Source: JAWRCU01 sp033542235
GTDB lineage: Bacteria > Pseudomonadota > Alphaproteobacteria > Rhizobiales > Rhizobiaceae
Assembly (NCBI RefSeq): GCF_033542235.1
Contig: NZ_JAWRCU010000004.1
Span: forward strand, 1 to 64,000
Direction: 5' to 3'
DNA length: 64,000 nt
The notes below the pieces were generated by a model that ran no database searches, had not been told where the DNA came from, and worked only from the letters and a program-made list of their open reading frames with translations. Below, piece by piece: positions 27,013-36,558 of the stretch. The translations under genes and the position numbers were made by a program. The stretch's first letter is position 1, and every line of letters begins with the position of its first letter.

Positions 27013-27031
27013 GTGCGGATCTCCGGTCATT

Positions 27032-27061
27032 AAAAGAAAAAAGGCCGGGACTTGCCCGACC
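27032..27061 (-). terminator. intrinsic terminator of cspA
   Basis: On the minus strand, GGTCGGG and CCCGGCC (27055-27061 and 27043-27049) form a 7-bp stem with one wobble, followed by a run of six Ts and further T-rich sequence. It ends transcription from cspA. Confidence 0.7.
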
Positions 27062-27122
27062 TCTCTCATCTGCGCTCTGCGGCCAGTGCCAGTACATCCG
27101 TGGTCAAAGGCCGGCGCAATCG

Positions 27123-27332
27123 TTATGCGGCCTGCAGGTTCTCGGCTGCGCTCTTGCCGTTGCGGTTGTCCTTCACGAGGTCGAAGCTGAGCTTCTGGCC
27201 CTCGACGAGGGAACGCATGCCGGCGCGCTCGACGGCGGAGATGTGGACAAAGACGTCCGGCTGGCCGCCGCCCTGTTCGATGAAGCCGAAGCCCTTGGTC
27301 GCATTGAAGAACTTCACGGTTCCAGTATTCAT
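27123..27332 (-). CDS. cold-shock protein (CspA family)
   Basis: The 69-aa single cold-shock domain MNTGTVKFFNATKGFGFIEQ then QPDVFVHISAVERAG and SLVEGQKLSFDLVKDNRNGK carries RNP1 (KGFGFI) and RNP2 (DVFVHI). Such proteins bind single-stranded RNA/DNA and melt mRNA structure in cold or other stress. AAAGGAAG lies 6 nt before the ATG. A terminator follows at 27032-27061. A near-identical truncated copy lies at 1-120. Confidence 0.95.
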   Translation of the reverse strand: MNTGTVKFFNATKGFGFIEQGGGQPDVFVHISAVERAGMRSLVEGQKLSFDLVKDNRNGKSAAENLQAA

Positions 27333-27539
27333 GACGACTTCCTTTCAATCATCCGTAGAAAATTGTCTGCCGCGCAAGATGAACGACAAACGGTTCAGAC
27401 CGATTTTGAGAGGAGAAGATCGCCGAAGACGCAGTTCGCGTCAGAAACAAAGTTCGACAGCCAAGATCGATGTTTACAACATAGACCCATCTGGTGTTCG
27501 AAACAAGGCACGGCCGGTAATAATTCTTCGTCCCTCAAA

Positions 27540-27890
27540 ATGAATGACCTCGCAGAAGCGAGCCGTCGACCACCCGCTGAGAATTCCGGACGAGATGCGG
27601 AATTGCCTCGCTATCCGTGCGACGATGCACTATGGACAGCGATGCAAAATCCCAAATTCGCTGAGCCGGTGACCGTTCGGGCCAACATTCAAGGCGCCGA
27701 GACAATCGTTACCGACGTCTATGAATGCTCGTCATTTCTGCTCCGGAACTGGCCGGGCAAGCGTGGGCCAGCCCATCGCGCGGCCCTCCAGGCTTGCCAC
27801 GATGCCAGCGCAGACAAGAAGCCCATATCGAGCGTGCGACGGGCGTTCGCTTCCGCGGCGCGCGAAGCCGGTATTCTGGTTGGGCATTAG
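27540..27890 (+). CDS. DUF982 domain protein (2)
   Basis: The 116-aa product from MNDLAEASRRPPAENSGRDA has an N-terminal extension followed by DUF982: FAEPVTVRANIQGAETIVTD, VYECSSFLLRNWPGKRGPAH, RAALQACHDASADKKPISSV and AFASAAREAGILV. The open frame continues upstream into the cspA promoter region, so 27540 is preferred. It differs strongly from the DUF982 gene at 26190-26450. Function is unknown. Confidence 0.75.
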   Translation: MNDLAEASRRPPAENSGRDAELPRYPCDDALWTAMQNPKFAEPVTVRANIQGAETIVTDVYECSSFLLRNWPGKRGPAHRAALQACHDASADKKPISSVRRAFASAAREAGILVGH

Positions 27891-28015
27891 TGGATCGGTT
27901 TGCCGAGAAGGGCCGAAGCTATCATTGCAAGAAGAACAGGTGCCAAGCCAACGGGATGTATGAATAGGACAAGCCGCCCTGTTCGAGTCCTTGGCAAGCA
28001 GTCAAAGGATATTCC

Positions 28016-28291
28016 ATGGCAAACCCCTGTCGGGCGTTCTACACCAGTTCGAACGGCGACTGCTGGCTGGTCGTCAAACCCGGCGGCGAAGGCGACATTT
28101 TCGTGAGGCATGAGCCGAACCAGGCTTCGGGTGGCCAGGCTTCCGAGGTCGACATCGCCACCTTCATTGCCCGCGGGACTGGTTCACCTGAAGGCAAGGC
28201 CTTGATCGATCTGCTCAGGCAACTGAGCACCGAACAGGACCGGGAGGATATGGAAAGGCTGGCCGCCGACAAGGAGCATACGTCAAAGTGA
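28016..28291 (+). CDS. small conserved hypothetical protein
   Basis: The 91-aa protein starts MANPCRAFYTSSNGDCWLVV, with AAAGGA nine bases upstream. It continues FVRHEPNQASGGQASEVDIA, TFIARGTGSPEGKALIDLLR and a Glu/Asp-rich tail. I recognise this as a small family common in Rhizobiales with no known function. The intact frame and ribosome site support it. Confidence 0.7.
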   Translation: MANPCRAFYTSSNGDCWLVVKPGGEGDIFVRHEPNQASGGQASEVDIATFIARGTGSPEGKALIDLLRQLSTEQDREDMERLAADKEHTSK

Positions 28292-28383
28292 TCGGCTTCG
28301 GCAGTCGGCCTTCGAACGTAACCTGCGACGCTCCGACCTGCGGATAGATAAATGAAAAAAAGAGGCGTATCGCGTCACAACGA

Positions 28384-28975
28384 TTACGTCCGCCGTGCCT
28401 TTCTCGCCGCCTCCGGCTTGATCGTTATGCGCAGCATCCCTCCCTCGGGATGATCGATGTCGAAGGTGGCGGTCTTGCGCACGAGATCGCTCAGCTTGCG
28501 GAAGCTGAAGGATTGAAATCGGAAGCCAGATTGGCAAGCTGCGTGCCGACCGCACCGAGCGGAACCCAGCCATCCTCGCTTTCCATCTGAGCGATCACCT
28601 TGCGGATGATCGGCACTGCCGTGGACGGCGGCTGCAAAGGTTTCATGTTCGGCTCAGCTTCCGGTTCGTTCGCAGGAGCGGACGGTAATAGGTTCTCGGT
28701 ATAGACGAACCGGCGGCAAGCCTGACGAAACTCTCGGGCGTCTTCTGCTCGCTAAAGCCGAACACGTCGATGTCCTGCTCGCGGATTCGGGCGGCGAGCC
28801 GGGTGAAATCGCTGTCGGAGGAAACCAGGCAGAAGCCGTTGAAGCGCCCGCTGTGAATAAAGGTCCATGGCGTCGATGACCAGAGTGATGTCGCATGGGT
28901 TCTTGCCTGTCGTATACGTGTTTCGAGGCGGCGTTATCCGTGCAGGCATACCCTCCCGACTGCATATCAATTTAG
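28384..28975 (-). pseudogene. NYN-domain (LabA/DUF88) protein with LOTUS-like C-terminus, multiply frameshifted
   Basis: Pieces of a PIN-like NYN ribonuclease are readable in successive frames: GKNPCDITLVIDAMD, then IHSGRFNGFCLVSSDSDFTR and LAARIREQDIDVFGFSEQKT, then RQACRRFVYTENLLPSAPAN, PIIRKVIAQMESEDGWVPLG and AVGTQLANLASDF, and finally QSFSFRKLSDLVRKTATFDI ending at 28384. The acidic NYN residues (VIDAMD, SSDSDF) are visible. The second half resembles the OST-HTH/LOTUS RNA-binding domain. At least three frameshifts and a missing N-terminus mark it as a decayed gene. Confidence 0.75.
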
Positions 28976-29104
28976 GTGTCACAGCAACGATCGCGCTACA
29001 GGCGCGTTCTGCATGCATACCCGGCGATTTCGGTCTGTACTGGGGACTTCGCTTGAAATTCCACGAGGATGATCATGAGGGCCAGCGGCCTTTCGGCGGA
29101 GTAG

Positions 29105-29962
29105 ATGAGACTGGCCATCCACCACAGGACGAGCTACCGCTATGCTCGACCCGTAATCTTTCAGCCGCACCGCATGATTCTGCGGCCACGGGGCAGCCAT
29201 GAAGTTGTCTTGCTGACAAGTTCACTTGTCTGCTCGCTGGTCGCGCAACTTGAGTGGACGCAGGACGTCTTCGGCAACCTCATCGCAACTGGCAGCTTCT
29301 TGGAGCCAGCCGCAGAACTGGTCATTGCAAGCGAGTTCAAGGTCGAGCAGTCGGCGGTGGCATGGCCGGTGTTCCGGATCACGCCCGAGGCGCATTCCTT
29401 CCCATTCGAATATCCCCCCGATGATCTGGCCGATCTGGGCGCACTGCGCATTCCGGAACATGAAGATCCCGAGGGGCGCATGGCCGATTGGGCGCGAGCG
29501 TTTGTTCGCGGTGCGACAACCGATACGCTTTCGCTCCTGAAAGACCTTAATGCCGGCATCCTCAGCTCGGTGGCGTATCGCATGCGGGACGAAGAAGGCA
29601 CGCAGGCGCCCCTGGAAACGCTGATGCTAGCGAGCGGCTCATGCCGCGATATCGCCGCGCTGTTCATCGAGGCCGTCCGCCATCTCGGCTTCGGCGCCCG
29701 CGCCGTCTCTGGTTACCTATTCGATGCACAGCAAAAGACAGACGACCCAGGATCGACTCATGCGTGGGCCGAGGTCTATCTTCCCGGCGCTGGATGGATC
29801 GCCTTTGATCCGACGCATCGTCGACTCGGCGGCGCCAACCTCATCCCGGTCGCGGTTGCCCGAAGCAACCGCCAGATCATGCCCATCGTGGGCGGCTATG
29901 TCGGAAGCCCAGCAGATTTCCTTGCCTTGGATGTCGCGGTCAAAGTCACGCCAGAATCATAA
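29105..29962 (+). CDS. transglutaminase-like cysteine protease family protein (1)
   Basis: The 285-aa protein has the N-terminal beta-domain of bacterial transglutaminase-like proteins (MRLAIHHRTSYRYARPVIFQ, PHRMILRPRGSHEVVLLTSS) followed by the catalytic domain: SGSCRDIAALFIEAVRHLGF with the nucleophile Cys, STHAWAEVYLPGAGWIAFDP with the His, and FDPTH with the Asp. All three catalytic residues are present. Such proteins act as peptidases or amidases, often beside similar genes; substrates are unknown. It precedes katE by 131 bp. A second member is at 44680-45573. Confidence 0.85.
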   Translation: MRLAIHHRTSYRYARPVIFQPHRMILRPRGSHEVVLLTSSLVCSLVAQLEWTQDVFGNLIATGSFLEPAAELVIASEFKVEQSAVAWPVFRITPEAHSFPFEYPPDDLADLGALRIPEHEDPEGRMADWARAFVRGATTDTLSLLKDLNAGILSSVAYRMRDEEGTQAPLETLMLASGSCRDIAALFIEAVRHLGFGARAVSGYLFDAQQKTDDPGSTHAWAEVYLPGAGWIAFDPTHRRLGGANLIPVAVARSNRQIMPIVGGYVGSPADFLALDVAVKVTPES

Positions 29963-30093
29963 TCTCGCTCAAGCCGGTGGAAACGACGCGGACCCTCCAT
30001 TCTCCTTCTACCTGTAAAAGACACAGGAACTGAACGCCGGCCACTTCATTGAGGAAGACGCGCAACGCGCAATTCACCTTCAAAGGAATTTCC

Positions 30094-32205
30094 ATGGCCA
30101 AGAGCGCTAGACAGTCGTCGGGCACGCCCGCGACGATCCATGACCAGAAACTTGAGCGCGGCAATGGCGGCGAGCTGCACCAGATCGCGGAAGGCGATGC
30201 TCCTGTCCTGACGACGGCTTAGGGCGTTCCGGTTGCCGACGACCAGAACACCTTAAAGCTAGGCGAGCATGGACCGACCCTGATCGAGGACTTCCACTTC
30301 CGCGAGAAGATTTTCCACTTCGACCACGAGCGCATCCCGGAGCGGGTGGTGCATGCACGCGGCTACGGGGCGCACGGGTATTTCGAGACCTATGAGTCGC
30401 TCGCCAAATACACGCGCGCTGACATTTTCCAGCGTGCCGGCGAGAAGACCCCTGCCTTCGTTCGCTTCTCCACTGTGGCCGGCAGCGAAGGGTCCGCCGA
30501 CCTTGCACGCGACGTGCGCGGCTTTGCCGTCAAGCTCTACACGCAGGAGGGCAACTGGGACATCGTCGGCAACAACATCCCAGTTTTCTTTATCCAGGAT
30601 GCCATCAAGTTTCCCGACATCATTCACTCGGTAAAGCCGGAGCCCGACCGGGGTTTTCCGCAGGCCGCATCCGCCCACGACACTTTCTGGGACTTCATCT
30701 CGCTGACGCCGGAATCCATGCACATGATCATGTGGGTCATGTCTGATCGGGCGATCCCCCGCTCCTTCCGCTTTATGGAAGGTTTCGGCGTGCACACGTT
30801 CCGCTTCCTCAATGAGAAGGATGAGTCCATCTTCGTCAAGTTCCACTGGAAGCCCAAGCTCGGCCTGCAGTCGGTGGTGTGGAACGAGGCAGTCAAGATC
30901 AATGGGGCCGATCCTGATTTCCATCGCCGCGATCTCTGGGACGCGATCCAGTCCGGCAATTTTCCGGAATGCGAATTGCGGGTCCAGCTCTTCGATCAGG
31001 ATTTCGCCGACAGTTTTGACTTCGACGTGCTCGATCCGACCAAGCTCATCCCCGAGGAAGTTATCGAGCCGATCGCGGTGGGCCGCCTGGTTCTCGACCG
31101 CATGCCGGACAACTTCTTTGCCGAGACCGAGCAGGTCGCGTTCATGACGCAAAACGTACCGCCCGGCGTCGATTTCTCCAACGATCCACTGCTGCAAGGC
31201 CGCAACTTCTCTTATCTTGATACGCAGATCAAACGGCTCGGCTCGACCAATTTCACGCACCTTCCGATCAACGCGCCGAAATGTCCGTTCCACCATTTCC
31301 AGCAGGACGGCCACATGGCGATGCGCAATCCGGTCGGGCGGGTGAATTACCAGCCGAACTCGTTCGGCGAAGGTCCAAGGGAATCGCCACAGCGCGGCTT
31401 CCAGTCATTTCCCGAAGCCATGGAAGGCCAGAAGGTCCGGCTGCGCGCGGCAAGCTTTGCCGATCACTACAGCCAGGCGCGCCTGTTCTTCGACAGCCAG
31501 ACCGCGCCAGAGCAGAAACACATCGCCATGGCGCTGACCTTCGAATTGAGCAAGGTCGAGACGCCCGTCATTCGCGAACGGATGATTTCACTTCTGCTCA
31601 ACATCGACGAAGGACTGGCCGAAACGGTCGCCGACAAGCTCGGCATCAAGGAGCTGCCCAAGCCGGCGGACGCGGCAGTTGCCCCACGCGACGATCTCCA
31701 ACCGTCACCCGCGCTCAGCATCATCGCGAACGGACCGGATAGTTTCGCGGGCCGCAAGATCGGCGTGCTGGTCAGCCCTGGCGCTGACGCGTCGCTTCTG
31801 AAGAAGCTCCGAACCCCGATCGAGAAGGAAGGCGCGACGATGGAAGTCATCGCTCCAAAGGTTGGCGGTGTCGAAGCGGCGGACGGAAGTACAATCTCTG
31901 CCAAGCACATGATCGATGGTGGGCCTTCGGTCCTGTTCGACGCCGTGGCGCTGGTCCTCTCCGAGGAAGGTGCCGAACGCCTCACCGGCGAGGCCGCCGC
32001 GCGCGACTTCGTCGCCGACGCCTTTGCCCATTGCAAGTTCATCGGGTTTACGCCCGGCGCCGCGACGCCGTTGCGGAAAGCCGGCGTCGATCCGGACGTC
32101 GATGAGGGGCTGATCGGTCTCGGCGAAACGAAGGCGATTGCCGGATTCATCGAGACGTGCCGAAAGCTCCGCCTCTGGTCCCGAGAGGCGGCGGTCAAGC
32201 TGTAG
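30094..32205 (+). pseudogene. katE: large-subunit catalase (KatE/HPII type) with TAG at codon 43
   Basis: From ATG at 30094, with AAAGGAA upstream, the frame has 703 sense positions, typical of clade 2 catalases that convert hydrogen peroxide to water and oxygen using heme. Codon 43 (30220-30222) is TAG where family members usually have Gln; CAG to TAG is one transition. After it follow VVHARGYGAHGYFETYESLA (catalytic His), NNIPVFFIQDAIKFPD (Asn) and RNFSYLDTQIKRLGSTNFTH (heme-ligand Tyr). The C-terminal flavodoxin-like domain begins at RKIGVLVSPGADASLLKKLR. The next in-frame ATG (30346) is inside the catalase core, so re-initiation would give a dead product. Amber suppression or a base-call error could rescue it. 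Confidence 0.85.
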
Positions 32206-32284
32206 CACGGTGCCTGAGCAGGGCCGAAGAGCCAGCCGTGGCTGGCTCCTTCGTTGAGACGCACATTCCGATACGGGCTAGCTA

Positions 32285-33445
32285 TCAGCGCATCAGCCCG
32301 GCGGTCCGCAGGGCGTCCTCGATAATCTTCTGCACACCTGACGCGGGTGACGCCTCCCGCTTCGGAGCCGTCGACACCTCCGGAGATCGCGCCGGCATCC
32401 TTGGTCCGGCATTGGATTGGGTTCCGATGGGCGGCGGGGAATAGACGACGATGTCCCGCCGCTTCGACCCGGCAGAAGGCCTTGCCTCTCCGTCCGCGAT
32501 CTCCCAGAACCGCGCGATCTCCTGCGTCGAGGAGATGCCGACATCCAGCATGTATGGTCCCGGTGTTCCGTAGCCATTCTTGTCGATTGGCGTGCCATGG
32601 CCCATTCCGGCAATGATGTTAACCTCCAGCACGACCTCTCCGCTGGCATCGCGCCAGACCTGCCGCGTGTTCTTGCCCTCGGTGCGAGTGTGCGTAGGCG
32701 CGGTTTGGATCTGGTGGACGCCCCACCACTGGCTGGCGATCGCCTTGGCATTCGAAACGTCGACGGTCTGGTCACTCGTCCCCTGCCAGATCGAGATCCT
32801 GGGCCATGGGCCCCGATGCGGAGACGCGTCACGCAGCATGCGCCGCAACTCCTCGTCCGAGGGGCTACCATGGCCTCGCATGCGGTCAAACGCTTCCGGG
32901 ATGGTCTTCGCGCTGCCATAAGCGAGGCCGGCAATGATTGCGCCGCCGGCGAAGACATCAGGATAGGATGCAAGCATGGTCGCAGCCATGGCGCCCCCGG
33001 CAGAGAGGCCCGTGACGAAGATGCGTTTCCGGTCCAGGCTATGCGCCTTCACCATCGCCTCGATCATCTGGCGTATCGAAAGCGCCTCACCGGCATCCCG
33101 CTTCACATCGGCAGGCTGAAACCAGTTGAAGCACAGATTTGGATTGTTGGTTCGCTGCTGCTCGGGATAGAGCAGCGCGAAGCCGGCTTCATCGGCAAGC
33201 TGCGACCAGCCTGAATGATGGTCGTAGCCTGCCGCGCTCTGCGTGCAGCCATGCAACACCACAACGAGCGGCGCACCTTCCGGCAGGTCATCAGGAAGAT
33301 AGAATTTCGCATTCAAAGCGCCGGGGTTGGAGCCGAAGCCGGTTAGCGCCGAAAGACGGTCGGGCGCGCCAAGGTTACCGGAAGAGCCTGGGTCGCGAGG
33401 CTTCAGCGCGGCAAGCCGCGCGATCGTATCGGAGATTTTTCGCAA
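32285..33445 (-). CDS. PHB depolymerase family esterase
   Basis: The TTG at 33445 (LRKISDTIARLAALKP), with AAGGACGG upstream, is preferred to the longer open frame, giving 386 aa. The alpha/beta-hydrolase core shows APLVVVLHGCTQSAAGYDHH, FALLYPEQQRTNNPNLCFNW, the nucleophile elbow VTGLSAGGAMAATMLASYPD (GxSxG), and late Asp and His regions (ISIWQGTSDQTVDVSNA; AGMGHGTPIDK). The family includes intracellular or secreted short-chain PHB depolymerases and feruloyl esterase-like enzymes. No signal peptide is evident. It converges on katE. Confidence 0.85.
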   Translation of the reverse strand: MRKISDTIARLAALKPRDPGSSGNLGAPDRLSALTGFGSNPGALNAKFYLPDDLPEGAPLVVVLHGCTQSAAGYDHHSGWSQLADEAGFALLYPEQQRTNNPNLCFNWFQPADVKRDAGEALSIRQMIEAMVKAHSLDRKRIFVTGLSAGGAMAATMLASYPDVFAGGAIIAGLAYGSAKTIPEAFDRMRGHGSPSDEELRRMLRDASPHRGPWPRISIWQGTSDQTVDVSNAKAIASQWWGVHQIQTAPTHTRTEGKNTRQVWRDASGEVVLEVNIIAGMGHGTPIDKNGYGTPGPYMLDVGISSTQEIARFWEIADGEARPSAGSKRRDIVVYSPPPIGTQSNAGPRMPARSPEVSTAPKREASPASGVQKIIEDALRTAGLMR

Positions 33446-33567
33446 GTGGGCCGTCCTTGTTGATGACGCCCGGAATTGGACGGCAATGGGTGCAACGCAC
33501 CTGCAGCAATATCGTCGCTGCACTGCACCATAACAAGGGAGATGCTCAGATGAGTAGATTTCTGGAG

Positions 33568-34827
33568 TCAAGCCATGAGTTTGCCTGCCGCGTCTACCAG
33601 CTTCCTGACCATGCCTGTGTGACCAAAGGCGAACAGCTTTGCGTCCGTATCGTCACGCCCTGCAATCGTGGTCGAAATGATCTCCGACGCGATCTGCGAA
33701 AAGGTGATTCCGTTGCCGCCATAGCCTTGGACGGCGAAGATACCGGGATGACCGGGCAACTCGCCGATATAGGGCAACCCGGTCGTCGTGGTGCCGAAGC
33801 AGCCGGTCCAAGCGAACTCGGCCGCGGTATCCAGTTGCGGAAACAGATGCTTCAGCTTGGTGGAAATCGTCCGCGTCTTGGCTGCGAGCAGACTGTCCCG
33901 TCTCGCCTCGTCGACGAAGTCCTCGTCCTCGCCGCCGCAGATCACACGTCCGTCGGCTGTCGCGCGCATGTAGAGATAGGGATCGGACGCCTCCCAGACT
34001 AAAGCCGCGCCGGGCCAAAGCGCACTCTTCTGCGGCTTCGTTGCGATGGCGTAGGTGGAGATCACGGAATGGGTGTCGGAGGGCACGATGTCCAGGAATT
34101 CGTAGCCCGTTGCCAGCACGACATGTCTGGCGGAGATCACCGGCCCGTCCTTGGTTTTCGCGCGAACGCCGGTCGGCCCGGTGGCAAGGCCTGCGACCTC
34201 GACGGGAGCGTAGAAGCGGGCTTTTCGGTCGAGCGCCTTGCCGAGAAAGCCGGCGGTGAGCTTGCGCGGATCGAGGGCCAGATTGTCATGGCTGAGAATT
34301 GCGCCCTTGCGGTCGATGCCGAACTTCTCCTTGAGAACGGCGGGCGTCAGATAGCTCGCGCGTATTCCAGCGTTGGACCTGGCCTCCGCCTCCAGTCGCA
34401 ATTCTCCGGGATCGAGAGCATTCCCCGCGAGATACAAGGATTGGGTTCCAGTCATGTCACAGGCGATACCGAGTTCACTGATGCGACCTTGCAGGTTGGT
34501 TACCGCCAGACGCGATCGTCTCCACGCCTGTTCGGCGTCGAGTTTTCCGATCTTCCGGCTGAGGCCAGAGAGCGGTTGATCGATCTCGAACTGCACCAGC
34601 GCGGTGGTCGCCGGCGTAGAGCCGAGCATGCTGCCACGACGATCGACACCAATGATCGTGAGACCCCGAGCGGAAAGCACCTCGACCAGCATTGCGCCGC
34701 TGATGCCGAGCCCTACTACCAGCACGTCGCACGTGACGTCTCGCGTCAGCTTTTGCGTCGGTATGCGGGGAGCGCGGTAGGCCTCCCAAACAGGAACGCC
34801 GGTCCGCAGGTCGAGCTTGCGCGTCAT
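33568..34827 (-). CDS. FAD-dependent oxidoreductase (DAO / glycine oxidase-like)
   Basis: The 419-aa protein has an N-terminal Rossmann motif after a short leader: CDVLVVGLGISGAMLVEVLS with GxGxxG, then IIGVDRRGSMLGSTPATTAL. The C-terminal DAO signature is TGCFGTTTTGLPYIGELPGH followed by IFAVQGYGGNGITFSQIASE. This class oxidises amines or D-amino acids with FAD (gamma-glutamylputrescine oxidase, DadA or similar). The substrate cannot be inferred. It is intact; neighbours do not form an obvious catabolic operon. Confidence 0.8.
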   Translation of the reverse strand: MTRKLDLRTGVPVWEAYRAPRIPTQKLTRDVTCDVLVVGLGISGAMLVEVLSARGLTIIGVDRRGSMLGSTPATTALVQFEIDQPLSGLSRKIGKLDAEQAWRRSRLAVTNLQGRISELGIACDMTGTQSLYLAGNALDPGELRLEAEARSNAGIRASYLTPAVLKEKFGIDRKGAILSHDNLALDPRKLTAGFLGKALDRKARFYAPVEVAGLATGPTGVRAKTKDGPVISARHVVLATGYEFLDIVPSDTHSVISTYAIATKPQKSALWPGAALVWEASDPYLYMRATADGRVICGGEDEDFVDEARRDSLLAAKTRTISTKLKHLFPQLDTAAEFAWTGCFGTTTTGLPYIGELPGHPGIFAVQGYGGNGITFSQIASEIISTTIAGRDDTDAKLFAFGHTGMVRKLVDAAGKLMA

Positions 34828-34936
34828 CGTGGTCGCCAGGGTATGAGTGAAAACATGAACCCCGGCGAATGATCACCGGGGTCCATCGAAGATGGTTGCG
34901 GGCCGACCATGCCGAGCAAGACCAGCCGAGAACCGG

Positions 34937-35857
34937 CTATCTTGATGTGGTCACGTAGGCGATCTCGTCATCGTCGCGCTGCCTGCCGCCGAGCGCCGCG
35001 GCGGCGCTGGCGATGAAGGCGCCGACCAGCAACGGTAGTGCACCGACCAGCGCGAACGTCGCTCCGGCCTTGCGTGCGGTGTCGGCAGCTTCCTGCGCGG
35101 TTACCTTGGCCTGCTCGACCTGGGCCAGGACGGCATCGACGCGCGCGGTTGCATCGGCTTGAGACAATCCCGTGCGGGCTGCTACGAGTTGGCCAAGATA
35201 GGCCTTGTCGTCTGCGGACATTTCTCCCGCTGCCGCGCTGGCGATGAGGATCCGCGAGGCCTGCGCGGCCGCAGCCGTGTCGCCTTCCGCTCCCGGTGCC
35301 GCCAGTCTTGCAGCATCGGCGGGACGGAAGAGGGAGTCGACGAAATAGGAGGTCGCATCGGTTCCACCACCGTCTCCGGCATTTGCCGATGCTCCCGCCG
35401 AGGCGCCCATCGCAGCTCCGGATGCCACTTTGGACGCCGCCTGAACGCCCGTGCCGATTGCCGCCGACAGGGCCGAGCCCAGCACGAAGACGACGAGCAG
35501 CGTCGCCAGCGCCCAGGCCATGAACCCGTGCGCGGTATCGCGGAAGAAAGTCTCGTCGGTATGGATGCCGACCCATTTCGTGCGAAGACGCCCGGTCAGA
35601 TAGCCTCCGAGCCCGGACGACAGCCATTGCACGATGACGAGCCAGATCGCCGTCGAGACCGCGAAGGTTGTGACGCTGGCGCCCGTGTTGGACCACGGTG
35701 AAACCATGGTGAGGCCGAGGCCGGAGCCAAGAAGCATCAAGATGAAGGTGAGCGTCGCGGCCGCGAAGGCGCCGGCGACGATAGGCCCCCAGCTGACGGC
35801 CGACGAGGATGACTCGACCGGAGCGGCCACGTCAGTGGCGAGGATGGTTGAAGCCAT
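34937..35857 (-). CDS. multi-spanning membrane protein of unknown function
   Basis: The 306-aa product has TM-like segments at SWGPIVAGAFAAATLTFILM, TFAVSTAIWLVIVQWLSSGL, GFMAWALATLLVVFVLGSAL and near the C-terminus GATFALVGALPLLVGAFIAS, with a soluble Ala-rich region between the third and fourth. I recognise the N-terminal SWGPIVAGAFAAAALT pattern from conserved alphaproteobacterial membrane proteins lacking a known role. TAGGAGGAC precedes the start. It lies 10 bp downstream of a 25-aa hydrophobic ORF and is probably co-transcribed with it. Confidence 0.75.
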   Translation of the reverse strand: MASTILATDVAAPVESSSSAVSWGPIVAGAFAAATLTFILMLLGSGLGLTMVSPWSNTGASVTTFAVSTAIWLVIVQWLSSGLGGYLTGRLRTKWVGIHTDETFFRDTAHGFMAWALATLLVVFVLGSALSAAIGTGVQAASKVASGAAMGASAGASANAGDGGGTDATSYFVDSLFRPADAARLAAPGAEGDTAAAAQASRILIASAAAGEMSADDKAYLGQLVAARTGLSQADATARVDAVLAQVEQAKVTAQEAADTARKAGATFALVGALPLLVGAFIASAAAALGGRQRDDDEIAYVTTSR

Positions 35858-35867
35858 GATTGTCCTC

Positions 35868-35945
35868 CTATCGCATGAACAGAGCGAGAAGGATGATGAT
35901 CGGAATCGGAACCCCGAGTAGCCAGAGCAGAATGCCGCGACCCAT
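35868..35945 (-). CDS. 25-aa hydrophobic microprotein
   Basis: ATG at 35945 opens MGRGILLWLLGVPIPIIILL followed by ALFMR and stop. AGGAGACC lies just upstream, and the stop directly precedes the ribosome site of the next membrane protein gene. A single TM helix with a Pro kink and short charged ends looks like a genuine membrane microprotein. I recall near-identical tiny ORFs in other Alphaproteobacteria, usually beside stress genes. Confidence 0.6.
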   Translation of the reverse strand: MGRGILLWLLGVPIPIIILLALFMR

Positions 35946-36020
35946 GATGGTCTCCTGTCGAAGGTATGAAAGCTGAAAAGAAGCCAGCCACCGCGGCGGC
36001 GCCGGGTGGCTGAATGTGGG

Positions 36021-36518
36021 TCAGGCGGCCTTGGCCATCTCGTTGGCGGATGCGTCCGCCAAGCCGGTCAAGGCCTTGTCGGTCATGGACTCCTCGCCGA
36101 GCGTCTGGTCGAGCAGTTTGGAGGCCTCTGCCATGCCGAGGACCTCGGCCCAGCGTTTGAGTGTGCCGTAACGCGTGATCTCGTAATGCTCTACGGCCTG
36201 GGCCGACGAGATGAGGCCGGCATCGATCGCTGCCGTGCCCTTGAAGGTTTCGATGATCTCCTCGCCTTCAGAGATGATGCCTTCGATGGCGTCGCAGGTC
36301 TTGCCCTGAGGCCGCTTGCCCATCAGTTCGAAAACCTGCTGCAGGCGGTCGACGTGGCCCTCGGTCTCGTCCTTATGCTTCTCGAACGCCGCCTTGAGTT
36401 CAGGCGATGATGCCGCGCGGGCCATCTTGGGAAGGGCCTTCAGGATCTTGCGTTCTGCGTAGTAAATGTCCTTGAGCGTATCGTGGAAGAGATCTTCCAG
36501 TGTCTTTTCTTTTGCCAT
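36021..36518 (-). CDS. ferritin-like DUF892 (YciF-type) protein
   Basis: The 165-aa protein MAKEKTLEDLFHDTLKDIYY, AERKILKALPKMARAASSPE and HKDETEGHVDRLQQVFELMG is a four-helix ferritin-like protein with the Glu and ExxH-type metal-binding positions (DETEGHVDRL, VEHYEITRYGTLKRWAEVLG). YciF-type proteins are induced by general or osmotic stress and bind a di-iron centre. AAAGGAAAAC precedes the ATG. It groups with catalase and other stress genes. Confidence 0.9.
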   Translation of the reverse strand: MAKEKTLEDLFHDTLKDIYYAERKILKALPKMARAASSPELKAAFEKHKDETEGHVDRLQQVFELMGKRPQGKTCDAIEGIISEGEEIIETFKGTAAIDAGLISSAQAVEHYEITRYGTLKRWAEVLGMAEASKLLDQTLGEESMTDKALTGLADASANEMAKAA

Positions 36519-36558
36519 GGGAGTTTTCCTTTGGTGCGCATCTTGTGAGCGCTGCCAT

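Noticed and set aside
30346..32205. Catalase starting at 30346
   Set aside because: This ATG lies inside the catalytic core, after the essential His region begins. The true start is 30094, with a TAG at codon 43.
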